In this document: piece after piece, positions 1-8,715 of the stretch
How the letters are laid out: each line of letters starts with the position of its first letter
Numbering within the stretch: position 1 is the stretch's first letter
Position numbers and translations under genes: made by a program
The notes under the pieces: generated by a model
Told to the model about the DNA's origin: nothing
What the model saw: only the letters and a program-made list of their open reading frames with translations
Databases searched by the model: none
NCBI RefSeq assembly: GCF_006742205.1
Contig: NZ_AP019721.1
Span: 496,001 to 560,000, forward strand
Direction of reading: 5' to 3'
DNA: 64,000 nt
DNA from: Staphylococcus epidermidis
GTDB taxonomy: Bacteria > Bacillota > Bacilli > Staphylococcales > Staphylococcaceae

Positions 1-165
1 GTGACTAGTATTTCACCAGGAATGGTTGATACCCCTATGACGGAAGGTACTGATTTTGGGGAACGCAAAAAACTTGAAGCACAGAATATTGCTGATGCTG
101 TAGTATATGCTTTAACACAACCTAGTCACGTTAATGTTAATGAAGTAACGATAAGACCTGTTTAA
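1..165 (+). CDS. SDR family oxidoreductase, C-terminal fragment (cut by window edge)
   Basis: An open frame enters from the left edge and stops at a TAA at 163-165. The visible 54 residues include [13 protein letters not shown] near the start, the typical 'PG-x-x-x-T' loop after the catalytic YxxxK of classical short-chain dehydrogenases, and a tail ending in NEVTIRPV, the usual C-terminus of NAD(P)-dependent SDRs such as the YdfG/clavaldehyde group. The Rossmann and catalytic parts lie outside the window, so cofactor and substrate cannot be read. The next gene starts about 100 bp downstream on the same strand with no clear terminator between. Confidence 0.75.
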   Translation: MTSISPGMVDTPMTEGTDFGERKKLEAQNIADAVVYALTQPSHVNVNEVTIRPV

Positions 166-265
166 ATGATGACATTTCTCTATTTAAAATAGCATTTTTG
201 TTTCATGTTACACTTAAATTGTTACGTTTGAATTCAACCACTTTACACAAAGGATGGGATATCAA

Positions 266-1507
266 TTGGATAAACGTCAATTTGAAATTTTAGATATGCT
301 AGTGAGATTTAATACTGAAAGTCCACCTGGACGTAATACAGATCCATTGCAAGATGAAATCGAAACGTTACTTAAACAACTGGATTTTTCAATACAGAGA
401 GAACAGTTATACGACAATGATAGTGTGATAGTAGCTACCTTAAAAGGGCACAATCCTAAAGCGCCAAAACTGATATTGAATGGACATGTTGATGTAGCTT
501 CTGTAGATGACGATCAATATTGGCAGTATCCACCTTTTAAACTTACCAACAAAGATGAATGGTTATACGGTCGTGGCGTTAGCGATATGAAAGGTGGTAT
601 GTCTTCATTATTCTACGTCTTGGAGCAATTACATCAAGAGGGGCAACGTCCAGAAGGTGATATTATTGTTCAATCAGTAGTCGGTGAAGAAGTAGGTGAA
701 GCAGGAACTAAACGTGCATGTGAAATAGGACCTAAAGGTGACTTAGCCCTTGTCTTAGATACGAGTGAGAATCAAGCACTTGGGCAAGGTGGTGTGATTA
801 CCGGATGGATTACAGTTAAAAGTAAAAATACAATACATGATGGTGCGCGTAGTCAAACGATACATGCTGGTGGGGGCTTGTTTGGTGCAAGTGCCATTGA
901 AAAAATGACAAAGGTGATTCAATCGCTTAATGAACTTGAAAGGCATTGGGCTGTCATGAAGAAGAGCCCTGGAATGCCTCCAGGTGCGAATACAATTAAC
1001 CCAGCTGTCATAGAAGGTGGACGTCACCCTGCATTTATTGCAGATGAATGTCGATTATGGATTACTGTTCATTACTTACCGAACGAAAGTTATGAATCTG
1101 TAGTTAATGAAATAGAGCAATATTTAAATAAGGTTGCAGAAGCAGATGTATGGCTCAGAGAGAATCCACTTGAATTTGAATGGGGTGGTACATCCATGAT
1201 TGAGGATAAAGGAGAAATCTTCCCAAGTTTCACTGTTCCGACACATCATCCAGGTTTTAAGCAATTAGAAGAAGCACATGAACATGTTCATAATAAAAAG
1301 CTTGAACATGGTATGAGTACAACTGTAACTGATGGAGGTTGGACAGCACATTTTGGCATTCCCACGATATTATATGGCCCAGGTAGTTTAGAAGAGGCAC
1401 ATAGCGTAGATGAGAAAATAAAAGCAAAGGAATTAGCTCAATATAGTGATGTTTTATATACATTTTTAAAAGAGTGGTATGCACACCCACAATCCTATAA
1501 ATCATAA
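266..1507 (+). CDS. M20 family deacylase (ArgE/DapE-like)
   Basis: A cytoplasmic zinc amidohydrolase of the ArgE/DapE/ACY1 family that would release a free amino group from an N-acylated amino acid or succinyl-diaminopimelate-like substrate. Visible metal and catalytic motifs are NGHVDV (His and Asp around residues 74-76), GRGVSDMKGG with the bridging Asp, VVGEEVGEAG with the Glu pair, and a late GSLEEAHSVDE histidine. An in-frame ATG at 254 sits directly on the AAAGGA ribosome site, so the TTG at 266 is the better start (about 413 residues); the ATG cannot be excluded. It stands alone and converges on the ppx-ppk operon. Exact substrate is unknown. Confidence 0.85.
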   Translation: MDKRQFEILDMLVRFNTESPPGRNTDPLQDEIETLLKQLDFSIQREQLYDNDSVIVATLKGHNPKAPKLILNGHVDVASVDDDQYWQYPPFKLTNKDEWLYGRGVSDMKGGMSSLFYVLEQLHQEGQRPEGDIIVQSVVGEEVGEAGTKRACEIGPKGDLALVLDTSENQALGQGGVITGWITVKSKNTIHDGARSQTIHAGGGLFGASAIEKMTKVIQSLNELERHWAVMKKSPGMPPGANTINPAVIEGGRHPAFIADECRLWITVHYLPNESYESVVNEIEQYLNKVAEADVWLRENPLEFEWGGTSMIEDKGEIFPSFTVPTHHPGFKQLEEAHEHVHNKKLEHGMSTTVTDGGWTAHFGIPTILYGPGSLEEAHSVDEKIKAKELAQYSDVLYTFLKEWYAHPQSYKS

Positions 1508-1512
1508 TAGAT

Positions 1513-1590
1513 AAAAAAGAGGTACAAGCACGACTTTTATACTCACAAAATGTTGAGTTAAAGTGATGTGTTCTGTACCTCTTAATTATT
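1513..1590. terminator. Bidirectional terminator between M20 deacylase and ppk
   Basis: A perfect 10-bp inverted repeat (AAGAGGTACA at 1517, TGTACCTCTT at 1574) encloses a loop with a further inner stem (ACTCA/TGAGT). It is flanked by an A-run on the left and an AT-rich stretch on the right, so it can serve both convergent genes. Confidence 0.65.
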
Positions 1591-1676
1591 ATAAAGAATA
1601 ACAAGTTGTATATTTATAAAAAGATATTTATTAATTTCATGTTCATTTCATATAAAATACAATTGTCAAGGTGAGT

Positions 1677-3842
1677 TTATCTTTTAAATGTGTTTTTTAA
1701 TTTTCGCATCCAACTACCACCACGTCTAGAATGAACGGGTTGTCCAGAAGGTTGTACCGATTGTTTTTTTAGTTCTTCTCCATACTTAATTGCTTCTTGC
1801 ATCAAGTAAGATTGAGAGTTTAAAGGAGATGAATTGTTTTCGACATAATGATAAACGCCTTGTGCATCTTGGTAACGACCTTTTTGGTTGTCAGATAATT
1901 GTAAATTCATATAGTTAACTAATCGTTGTCCTATTGATTTATCTTCAACAGGGAATAATATTTCGACACGTTTAATCATATTACGTGTCATAACGTCAGC
2001 TGAAGATAAATAAATATGCGCCTCACCATTATTATGGAAGTAGTAAATACGTGAATGTTCAAGTAAACGACCCACAATACTAACAACCTCTATATTTTCG
2101 CTAATACCTGGAATGCCTGGTTTAAGACAACATATACCACGAATAATGAGTTGGATTTTAACGCCTGCTTGGGATGCTTCGAAGAGCTTTTCGATAATCG
2201 TTTTATCGGTTAAAGAGTTCATTTTCATCATAATTTTACCGTTACCATGTTGTAAATGACTACGTATTTCTTTATCGATACGATCAATGAAGACGTCTCG
2301 AATATCGTATGGTGCTACAATCAATTTATTGTATTCTGGTTTTGTTGAGTAACCACTCAAGTAATTAAAGAAGTTAATTGCATCCTCAGCGATATCTTTA
2401 TTTGTCGTGATGATACCCATATCTGTGTATAATTTAGCAGTTTTATCGTTATAGTTACCTGTGCCTAAATGAACAAATGACGTAAGTTCATTGTTGATGC
2501 GTTTAACGACTAGCGCAATTTTACTATGCGTTTTTAGATGTGTCATACCATAAATAACGTGACAGCCAGCATCTTCTAACATACGTGCCCAATGTACGTT
2601 ATTTTCTTCATCAAAGCGTGCTTTTAATTCTACGAGCACCGTTACTTGCTTGCCGTTTTCAGCGGCTTCTTTTAAGCTGTTAATAATCGGCGAATCCTTA
2701 CTCACTCGATACAAGGTTTGTTTGATAGCGATTGTATTTGGGTCATCTGCTGCTTGTCGAATAAAGTCAACTATTGGTTCAAATGATTCATACGGATGGT
2801 GGAAGAATATATCTCTTTCTAATGATAATTGATAGATATTCTTGTTGCCTAATGATCTAGGTGGTTGAGGGGTATATTTCTCATACGTTAAATATTTGAG
2901 CTTATGAGATAGATGATCAACCAATCCAAATAAGAATGTTAAATCAAGTGGACCATCTAAATAATAAATATCATTATCTTCAATTTCTAATTGATCGATT
3001 AACCATTCTACGTTCTCTTTTTCAGAAGTGCGACAATCTAATTCTAAACGTACAGCCGAACCACTCTTACGTTCTTTTAAGAAACGTTCAATTTCTATAA
3101 GCAAGTCCTCAGCGCCATCTTCATGAATGGTTAAATCTGCATTACGTGTGATTCGGAAAGTAAAAGTATTTAGTACTTCGTATCCTGTAAATAAATAATT
3201 GATGAAATACGTAATCACATCTTCTACCATGACAACGTATTGTTTTGTACCCTCATTTAAAGTTAAAAAGCGTGGAATTAATGAAGGAATTTGAACGATA
3301 GCTGAATTAATGGCATCTTCCGTATCGATATCAACAAAAATATTTAAACTTTTATTATTTAACTTTGGAAATGGATGATACGCATCAATGCCTAACGGAG
3401 TGAGTGTCGGCAGGACACTTAACTTGAACTCTTTTTCTAATTTTTCTATCAATGCATCTGATAAGTCTTCAGGTTTTACCATCTCAATATCGTAATTGGC
3501 TAATTCTTTAATTAATTCGTTATAACGTTGATATTGAGTGTTCACATAGTCTGTATTTTTAATTTTAATAGCATCAAGTTGTTCTTGAGGCGTCATTTGT
3601 GCTTTATTTTCAGGTTTGTCATATCCCATTTTGACTTGGTCTTTTAACCCAGCCACTCGAACCATAAAGAATTCATCTAAATTTGAACTGAAGATAGAAA
3701 TAAAATTAAGTTTTTCAAGCAACGGATTATTTTTATCATATGATTCTTGTAATACCCTATAGTTAAAATCTAGCCAACTTAACTCCCTATTGTTGTAATA
3801 CTGCGGTAAATTAATATCTTTTTCTCCCAATCGAGTTTGCAT
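1677..3842 (-). CDS. ppk: Polyphosphate kinase 1
   Basis: Reversibly transfers the terminal phosphate of ATP to long-chain polyphosphate. The protein has the PPK1 order: N domain ([15 protein letters not shown]), middle domain, then two C-terminal catalytic domains. Both conserved histidines are visible: the autophosphorylated one in THLKTHSK at about residue 439, and [11 protein letters not shown] with His about 596, close to His435 and His592 of the E. coli enzyme. [11 protein letters not shown] lines the ATP site. The open frame extends 14 codons upstream, but GAGGTG is correctly spaced only for the ATG at 3842, giving 721 residues; an ATG at 3851 is an alternative. It lies 62 bp downstream of ppx on the same strand, forming an operon. 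Confidence 0.93.
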   Translation of the reverse strand: MQTRLGEKDINLPQYYNNRELSWLDFNYRVLQESYDKNNPLLEKLNFISIFSSNLDEFFMVRVAGLKDQVKMGYDKPENKAQMTPQEQLDAIKIKNTDYVNTQYQRYNELIKELANYDIEMVKPEDLSDALIEKLEKEFKLSVLPTLTPLGIDAYHPFPKLNNKSLNIFVDIDTEDAINSAIVQIPSLIPRFLTLNEGTKQYVVMVEDVITYFINYLFTGYEVLNTFTFRITRNADLTIHEDGAEDLLIEIERFLKERKSGSAVRLELDCRTSEKENVEWLIDQLEIEDNDIYYLDGPLDLTFLFGLVDHLSHKLKYLTYEKYTPQPPRSLGNKNIYQLSLERDIFFHHPYESFEPIVDFIRQAADDPNTIAIKQTLYRVSKDSPIINSLKEAAENGKQVTVLVELKARFDEENNVHWARMLEDAGCHVIYGMTHLKTHSKIALVVKRINNELTSFVHLGTGNYNDKTAKLYTDMGIITTNKDIAEDAINFFNYLSGYSTKPEYNKLIVAPYDIRDVFIDRIDKEIRSHLQHGNGKIMMKMNSLTDKTIIEKLFEASQAGVKIQLIIRGICCLKPGIPGISENIEVVSIVGRLLEHSRIYYFHNNGEAHIYLSSADVMTRNMIKRVEILFPVEDKSIGQRLVNYMNLQLSDNQKGRYQDAQGVYHYVENNSSPLNSQSYLMQEAIKYGEELKKQSVQPSGQPVHSRRGGSWMRKLKNTFKR

Positions 3843-3904
3843 ACTATACATACACCTCATTAATTTATCTTTATTATGCACCAATCTAAAATATCATAAT
3901 AATT

Positions 3905-5437
3905 TTAAGATTTTGTAAATATAATAGAAACCTTACCTTTTAATATTTTTTCAATATGCTTTTTCTGACGATTTGCTTGGTATTCTTCTGCAATAGGTGA
4001 ACCTTTGTAATAAACTAATAAATCGTATTTGTCATCTTTCTTTGCTTTTAGTTTAACTTCCTCTACAAAACTAGTATGTGAGATATTCAAGGTGTTTGCA
4101 AATTTAATAATCCCCCCTAAAGCTTGTATTGTATCTATTTCTTTATTACTAAACCACTGTGTTTCTTTGCAATAGAATTTAAGTAAAGATTTGTTTTTAA
4201 AACTAGCTAACAAAGCTAATTTCACACGATCTTTATGCGAAAAGCCGTTAATCATTGAATTTGCGATTAAGTAATACGTATGTGGTGAACTTGAGTCTGA
4301 ATCAATGAAACTACCTAGGTAATAAATGTAGGCACCTTCAATAAATAATTCTTTTTCCATTGCTGAAATATTAAGTGATCGTTCACTTATAATTTGATTC
4401 AATAAGGATTGAGCTAATTTCACACGACGATTAGCACTCGTTTCTTCAATATGATATTCATTCGCTAAATGACGTAATGCATCTTTACGTACGTTACTTT
4501 TATTAAACTCATCAGGATATCGTTTGCTGATGTGGTTCATAATAAATCCTTCACGAATTCCTTTTCTTGAGAAGGTGAATTGTGTGGCGTCAATTTTTTT
4601 GAAAAGTGTTTTAAAGACGGAGATAGCTGGCAGAATAATATCGACGCGATCGCGGCTTAAACCGTCTAAATTTGTAAGTTCATCGCGAGAACTTTTACGG
4701 ATTAAATCATAAACATTGTTAATATCTTTCGAAGTCATCTTATAGTTATGAACGCCACCGATAGGGTATGCATGTGCTGATTGATGAATGCGTGCAACAT
4801 TACGTGCAGAACCACCTACTCCTACAAGCGCAATATGTTGGTTGGATAGCCAGTCTAACTGACTAAATTGCTCACGTAAAAACTGTTCCATATTTTTAAT
4901 GGCTGTTTTGTCATTGTGTGCTTTATCACCAAAAAACTGACGCTTAAGTGATACCACGCCGAATGGAAAGCTATGAGCCTCTTTAAGTTGTTTGTCTTTG
5001 AAAAGGGTAACTTCGGTAGAACCGCCACCGATATCGACAGAAATTCCATTTTCAATATCAGTAGTATGTGTAATCGCATAGTAACCGTAAAATGCTTCAT
5101 CTTCTTCAGGTACAATTTGAATTTCTATATGAATATCTTGTTTAATTTCTTTAATGATAGCTTCACGATTTTTTGATTGACGGATAGCAGCTGTTGCGAT
5201 GGGATATAATGCATCAACGTTAAATTTATCCGCAACTTTTCTAAAACTGCTTAATGTTTCTTTTAAAACATGAATACCTTCATCATTCATTTCATTGGAC
5301 TTAGTGAGATATTGACTTAATCGTGCAGGTGTCTTTATATTCAGTATTTCATTGAGCCCAGTTTTTTTATTGTAGCCAAATATAACAAGTCGAATCGTGT
5401 TGGAACCAATGTCTATCAAACCAATTCTTTCTTCCAT
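3905..5437 (-). CDS. ppx: Exopolyphosphatase, Ppx/GppA family
   Basis: Hydrolyses terminal phosphates from polyphosphate, or in the GppA branch pppGpp. Two actin-like ATPase motifs typical of the family are present: DIGSNTIRLVIF at 9-20 and VDIGGGSTEVTLF around 134-146, with ATAAIRQSKNR (81-91) between. At 510 residues it is the long form with a C-terminal helical HD-like region rather than the ~310-residue minimal enzyme. AGGAGG lies seven bases before the ATG. It is first in the ppx-ppk operon, so synthesis and breakdown of polyphosphate are co-transcribed. Polyphosphate versus (p)ppGpp specificity cannot be read here; the ppk partner favours polyphosphate. Confidence 0.9.
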   Translation of the reverse strand: MEERIGLIDIGSNTIRLVIFGYNKKTGLNEILNIKTPARLSQYLTKSNEMNDEGIHVLKETLSSFRKVADKFNVDALYPIATAAIRQSKNREAIIKEIKQDIHIEIQIVPEEDEAFYGYYAITHTTDIENGISVDIGGGSTEVTLFKDKQLKEAHSFPFGVVSLKRQFFGDKAHNDKTAIKNMEQFLREQFSQLDWLSNQHIALVGVGGSARNVARIHQSAHAYPIGGVHNYKMTSKDINNVYDLIRKSSRDELTNLDGLSRDRVDIILPAISVFKTLFKKIDATQFTFSRKGIREGFIMNHISKRYPDEFNKSNVRKDALRHLANEYHIEETSANRRVKLAQSLLNQIISERSLNISAMEKELFIEGAYIYYLGSFIDSDSSSPHTYYLIANSMINGFSHKDRVKLALLASFKNKSLLKFYCKETQWFSNKEIDTIQALGGIIKFANTLNISHTSFVEEVKLKAKKDDKYDLLVYYKGSPIAEEYQANRQKKHIEKILKGKVSIIFTKS

Positions 5438-5750
5438 GTTTGCCTCCTATAATTGAAACAATGCGTTTAAAATAATCCCTATTTAATTTTATTGTACATG
5501 ATATAGATAAATTGAAAAGAACTTACAGTTAATTTTTCTGAAATATTTAAGATGATTGATAAGTAATTATATTTAAAAATTAATATTAGAAGTTAAGTGG
5601 TTTTCGGAAGTGTATTGACTCCCTAAAAAATAATAGGTTTTCCGTCTTATTCTTATCACTGTTTAAGGTGATTCACATCGTGGAAAACTAAAAACTAACA
5701 TGATACTTAATTATATTAAGTATGTACAAGTGATAGGAGAGTGAGTTTGG
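5438..5750. other. Intergenic region between divergent ppx and SDR
   Basis: No gene seen. It must hold divergent promoters for ppx (minus) and the SDR gene (plus). Its one clear structure is the inverted repeat at 5703-5723, listed separately. The rest is AT-rich without other strong signals. Confidence 0.6.
5703..5723. promoter_or_regulatory. Perfect 8-bp dyad upstream of SDR gene (operator candidate)
   Basis: ATACTTAA-N5-TTAAGTAT, a perfect inverted repeat, ends 27 bases before the SDR start codon and just upstream of its ribosome site. It has no U-run and lies on the 5' side of the gene, so an operator fits better than a terminator. The regulator is unknown. Confidence 0.45.
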
Positions 5751-6569
5751 ATGGAACGTTTAGAAAACAAAATCGCAGTGATTACTGGTGCGAGTACTGG
5801 TATTGGACAAGCATCAGCCGTGGCGTTAGCAAAAGAAGGAGCACATGTGTTAGCGCTTGATATATCAGATCAATTAGAAGAAACTGTGCAGTCTATTAAT
5901 GATAATGGTGGGAAAGCAACTGCATATCGCGTAGACATTTCAGATGATAAACAAGTCAAACAATTCTCAGAAAAAATAGCACAAGAATTTGGACATGTAG
6001 ATGTTATTTTTAATAATGCGGGTGTAGATAATGGCGCCGGACGTATTCATGAGTATCCAGTTGAAGTGTTTGATAAAATTATGGCTGTTGATATGAGAGG
6101 AACGTTTTTAGTAACTAAATTTTTATTACCTTTAATGATGAAACAAGGTGGTTCTATTATTAATACAGCTTCATTCTCTGGACAAGCTGCCGATTTATAC
6201 CGTTCAGGGTATAATGCTGCAAAGGGCGGTGTCATTAATTTCACAAAATCTATCGCTATAGAATACGGACGTGAAAATATTCGTGCTAATGCCATAGCAC
6301 CTGGAACAATCGAAACACCACTTGTTGATAATTTAGCAGGTACATCAGATGAAGAAGCCGGACAAACATTCCGAGAAAATCAAAAATGGGTAACACCATT
6401 AGGTCGACTAGGAACACCGGAAGAAGTCGGCAAACTTGTAGCCTTTTTAGCTTCCGATGATAGTTCATTTATAACTGGTGAAACTATTCGTATTGATGGT
6501 GGCGTGATGGCTTATACATGGCCTGGAGAAATGTTAAGTGATGAAAGTTGGAAAAACTCTACTAAATAA
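5751..6569 (+). CDS. SDR family NAD(P)-dependent oxidoreductase (glucose-1-dehydrogenase-like)
   Basis: A classical short-chain dehydrogenase of 272 residues. The cofactor loop TGASTGIG is at 12-19, NNAG at 88-91, the catalytic Ser in TASFSG near 141, and Tyr154-x3-Lys158 in YNAAKGG. PGTIETPLVDNL follows, and the C-terminus has the usual TGETIRIDGG. Asp37 after the second beta strand (ALDIS) points to NAD rather than NADP. The substrate is not readable; many relatives are annotated glucose 1-dehydrogenase or 3-oxoacyl-ACP reductase by similarity only. GGAGAG lies before the ATG, preceded by the 5703-5723 dyad. The gene is monocistronic and ends in a strong hairpin. Confidence 0.85.
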   Translation: MERLENKIAVITGASTGIGQASAVALAKEGAHVLALDISDQLEETVQSINDNGGKATAYRVDISDDKQVKQFSEKIAQEFGHVDVIFNNAGVDNGAGRIHEYPVEVFDKIMAVDMRGTFLVTKFLLPLMMKQGGSIINTASFSGQAADLYRSGYNAAKGGVINFTKSIAIEYGRENIRANAIAPGTIETPLVDNLAGTSDEEAGQTFRENQKWVTPLGRLGTPEEVGKLVAFLASDDSSFITGETIRIDGGVMAYTWPGEMLSDESWKNSTK

Positions 6570-6585
6570 AATTATAGAAAATAAA

Positions 6586-6626
6586 GCATGCCTAAGACAT
6601 CACTTCTTGTCTCAGGCATGTTTTAA
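6586..6626 (+). terminator. Rho-independent terminator after SDR gene
   Basis: GCATGCCTAAGACA pairs with TGTCTCAGGCATG (one mismatch) across a short loop, followed by TTTT. Confidence 0.8.
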
Positions 6627-6730
6627 TATATTGTCGGGTAATCAATGAAATAAATATAATTTTTGTTATTGAGATTTGGCAGTAAATTCTAGTATGATGT
6701 TAACTTAAATTATTTGTGCTCTAGTAATGA

Positions 6731-6919
6731 TTATTCTGAGCAGTTTTCACACAATTTATACTGTGCATCAGCCCAACTTGATAAGTGAGTATAACCTTTT
6801 AATTCTTTAGTATTGATTTTGATGGTAATGTTTTCATCATTATTGAGTGTCTTACCACATTTTGAACAAGTCATAGCTCCAAATATAGTCTTTTTAGCTT
6901 TATTACTAGAAGAAAACAT
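6731..6919 (-). CDS. Small CxxC zinc-ribbon-like protein
   Basis: A 62-residue protein with two cysteine pairs, CSKCGK near residue 18 and CENCSE at the extreme C-terminus, spaced as in a small zinc ribbon or knuckle. A strong GGAGG site directly follows the stop codon of the M42 aminopeptidase, so the two are translated from one message. The N-terminus (MFSSSNKAKKTIFG) is basic and there is no membrane segment. The function is unknown; metal binding is inferred from the cysteine spacing only. Confidence 0.7.
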   Translation of the reverse strand: MFSSSNKAKKTIFGAMTCSKCGKTLNNDENITIKINTKELKGYTHLSSWADAQYKLCENCSE

Positions 6920-6935
6920 GATACGCCTCCTTCAT

Positions 6936-8012
6936 TTACCACATAAGTGCTTGATATCTGTCATCATTTAATGAGCGAACAATCTCAGTAATTAAGCGCA
7001 CTGAATTTGTATAATCATCAATGTTGAGCACAGATACATTAGAGTGCATATATCTTAATGGTACGCCGATTGTAATCGTTGGGATACCTTCATTGGCTAC
7101 ATGAATGCTACCTGCATCTGTACCACCACCAGGTGTTGTTGCCCACTGTACTGGAATATTATGATGCTCAGCAACGTCTTTAATATGTTTGCGCAAACCA
7201 TCGTGAGCGATACTAGTAGCATCCATTAATATTGCTAATGGACCATCGCCCAACTTACCTTCATTTTTTTCACTCGTCATACCTGGAACATCGTATGCAA
7301 CCCCGACGTCCACCGCGATTGCTAAATCAGGTTTAATCAAATTTGCTGCAACTTTAGCACCACGTAAACCTACTTCTTCTTGTACAGTTGCACCGGCATA
7401 TAAATTGATGTCTATGTTTTCATCTTTTAGTTGTTGAAGTACTTCAACAGCGAGTGCACATCCATAGCGATTATCAAAAGCTTTAGCAGTTAAGTATTTA
7501 TCATTCGCTAAAGATTCAAATTCACTATAAGGTGTAATCATATTACCTAATTCGATTCCCGCTTCTTTCGCTTCTTCTTTATTACGCACACCAATATCGA
7601 TGTACATATTTTTAATATCAACTGGTTTTTTGCGTTCTTCCGGCGAGAGGGCGTGTGGAGGTTTAGAACCAATAATTCCACGTATCTCTTTGCCACTTTC
7701 AGTAGTAATCGTCACTTTTTGAGATAACATGACTTGATTCCACCATCCACCAATTGGCGTGAAATAAATGTATCCTTGTTCATCAATTTGTGTAACGATA
7801 AAGCCAATTTCATCTAAATGGCCAGAAATCATTAAAGATTTAGTTCCATGAGTAGCATTCTTTTTACCAAAAATACCACCTAATTGGTCTTCAACGATAT
7901 CATCGCTCACAGGTGTTAAATAATCTTTCATTAAAGATTTAACTTGCATTTCATGTCCAGAAATACCATTAACATCTGTTAAAGATTTAAGTAACGCTTT
8001 AGATTCTGGCAT
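6936..8012 (-). CDS. M42 family glutamyl/deblocking aminopeptidase
   Basis: A cytoplasmic di-metal aminopeptidase of the PepA/FrvX/YsdC family, which forms large tetrahedral particles that trim peptides. Metal and catalytic motifs visible are ISGHLDEIGF (His and Asp near 65-67), KAFDNRYGC, TVQEEVGLRGAK with the Glu pair, GGGTDAGSIH and the late YMHSNVSV histidine. An ATG two codons upstream abuts the GGAGG site; the ATG at 8012 has seven-base spacing, giving 358 residues. It is first in a two-gene unit with the small zinc-ribbon protein. Substrate preference is not readable. Confidence 0.88.
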   Translation of the reverse strand: MPESKALLKSLTDVNGISGHEMQVKSLMKDYLTPVSDDIVEDQLGGIFGKKNATHGTKSLMISGHLDEIGFIVTQIDEQGYIYFTPIGGWWNQVMLSQKVTITTESGKEIRGIIGSKPPHALSPEERKKPVDIKNMYIDIGVRNKEEAKEAGIELGNMITPYSEFESLANDKYLTAKAFDNRYGCALAVEVLQQLKDENIDINLYAGATVQEEVGLRGAKVAANLIKPDLAIAVDVGVAYDVPGMTSEKNEGKLGDGPLAILMDATSIAHDGLRKHIKDVAEHHNIPVQWATTPGGGTDAGSIHVANEGIPTITIGVPLRYMHSNVSVLNIDDYTNSVRLITEIVRSLNDDRYQALMW

Positions 8013-8195
8013 AGTCATTCCTCCATTAATAAGTCTTTAAGATTAGTATAACATTCTAAATAGTGAAATTCTGAATACCATGTTTATAGATGTTTAAATT
8101 TTCGAAATAAAAAGATATTTATCTTCATATAAGTAACATATTCAAATTAAAGATGATATAATTAACATGATTAAAGATGAGAGAAGGCGACTACT

Positions 8196-8663
8196 ATGAA
8201 AAAAGTCATATCGCTTTTAGTAGTATTAGTTATAAGTGCTGTATCTCTTTCGGCATGTGGGAAAGAACGCACAAAAACTTATGAAGGCGAAGTAAACGGA
8301 AAGCAAGTGATTACATCTTTGACATACAAAGATGATGAAGTTCTCAAACAATCTACTATAGCAACAGTTAAATATGATGATTTAGGCATCGGTAAAGATG
8401 AAGCTAAACAAATGTTTAAAAATGATGAACAAGCATTCAAAGGGATAGACGGGGTTACATATAAAACAGATTATAAAGAGCGAAAGGCCATCGAACATAT
8501 CGATATTGATTATAAAGATGCCGATATAGATCAGCTTAAGAAAAATTTAGGTTTCATATCATCCGATGCAAAAAAGGGTGACCATGTTAGTATGGATAGG
8601 GTTGTCAAACAACTTAAACGTAATGGTTTAAAAGATAAAAGTAAAATGAATGAAGATAATTAA
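8196..8663 (+). CDS. DUF1307 (YehR-type) lipoprotein
   Basis: A 155-residue exported lipoprotein. A short basic N-terminus and hydrophobic helix lead to the lipobox LSAC with lipidated Cys21. The mature part (TYEGEVNGKQVITSLTY, then regular KDADIDQLKKNL near the C-terminus) matches the DUF1307/YehR family of small surface lipoproteins of unknown role. GAGAAGG lies before the ATG. It is a single gene ending in a strong hairpin shared with the convergent oxidoreductase gene. Confidence 0.82.
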   Translation: MKKVISLLVVLVISAVSLSACGKERTKTYEGEVNGKQVITSLTYKDDEVLKQSTIATVKYDDLGIGKDEAKQMFKNDEQAFKGIDGVTYKTDYKERKAIEHIDIDYKDADIDQLKKNLGFISSDAKKGDHVSMDRVVKQLKRNGLKDKSKMNEDN

Positions 8664-8667
8664 ATTG

Positions 8668-8705
8668 AAAAGGAGTGAGACAGCATTTTGTCTCGCTCCT
8701 TTTCG
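8668..8705. terminator. Bidirectional terminator
   Basis: AAAAGGAGTGAGACA pairs with TGTCTCGCTCCTTTT (one G-U pair) with a short loop. The T-run on the right and A-run on the left let it serve both the lipoprotein gene and the convergent glutamate-synthase-like gene. Confidence 0.85.
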
Positions 8706-8715
8706 ATGTTGTGAT

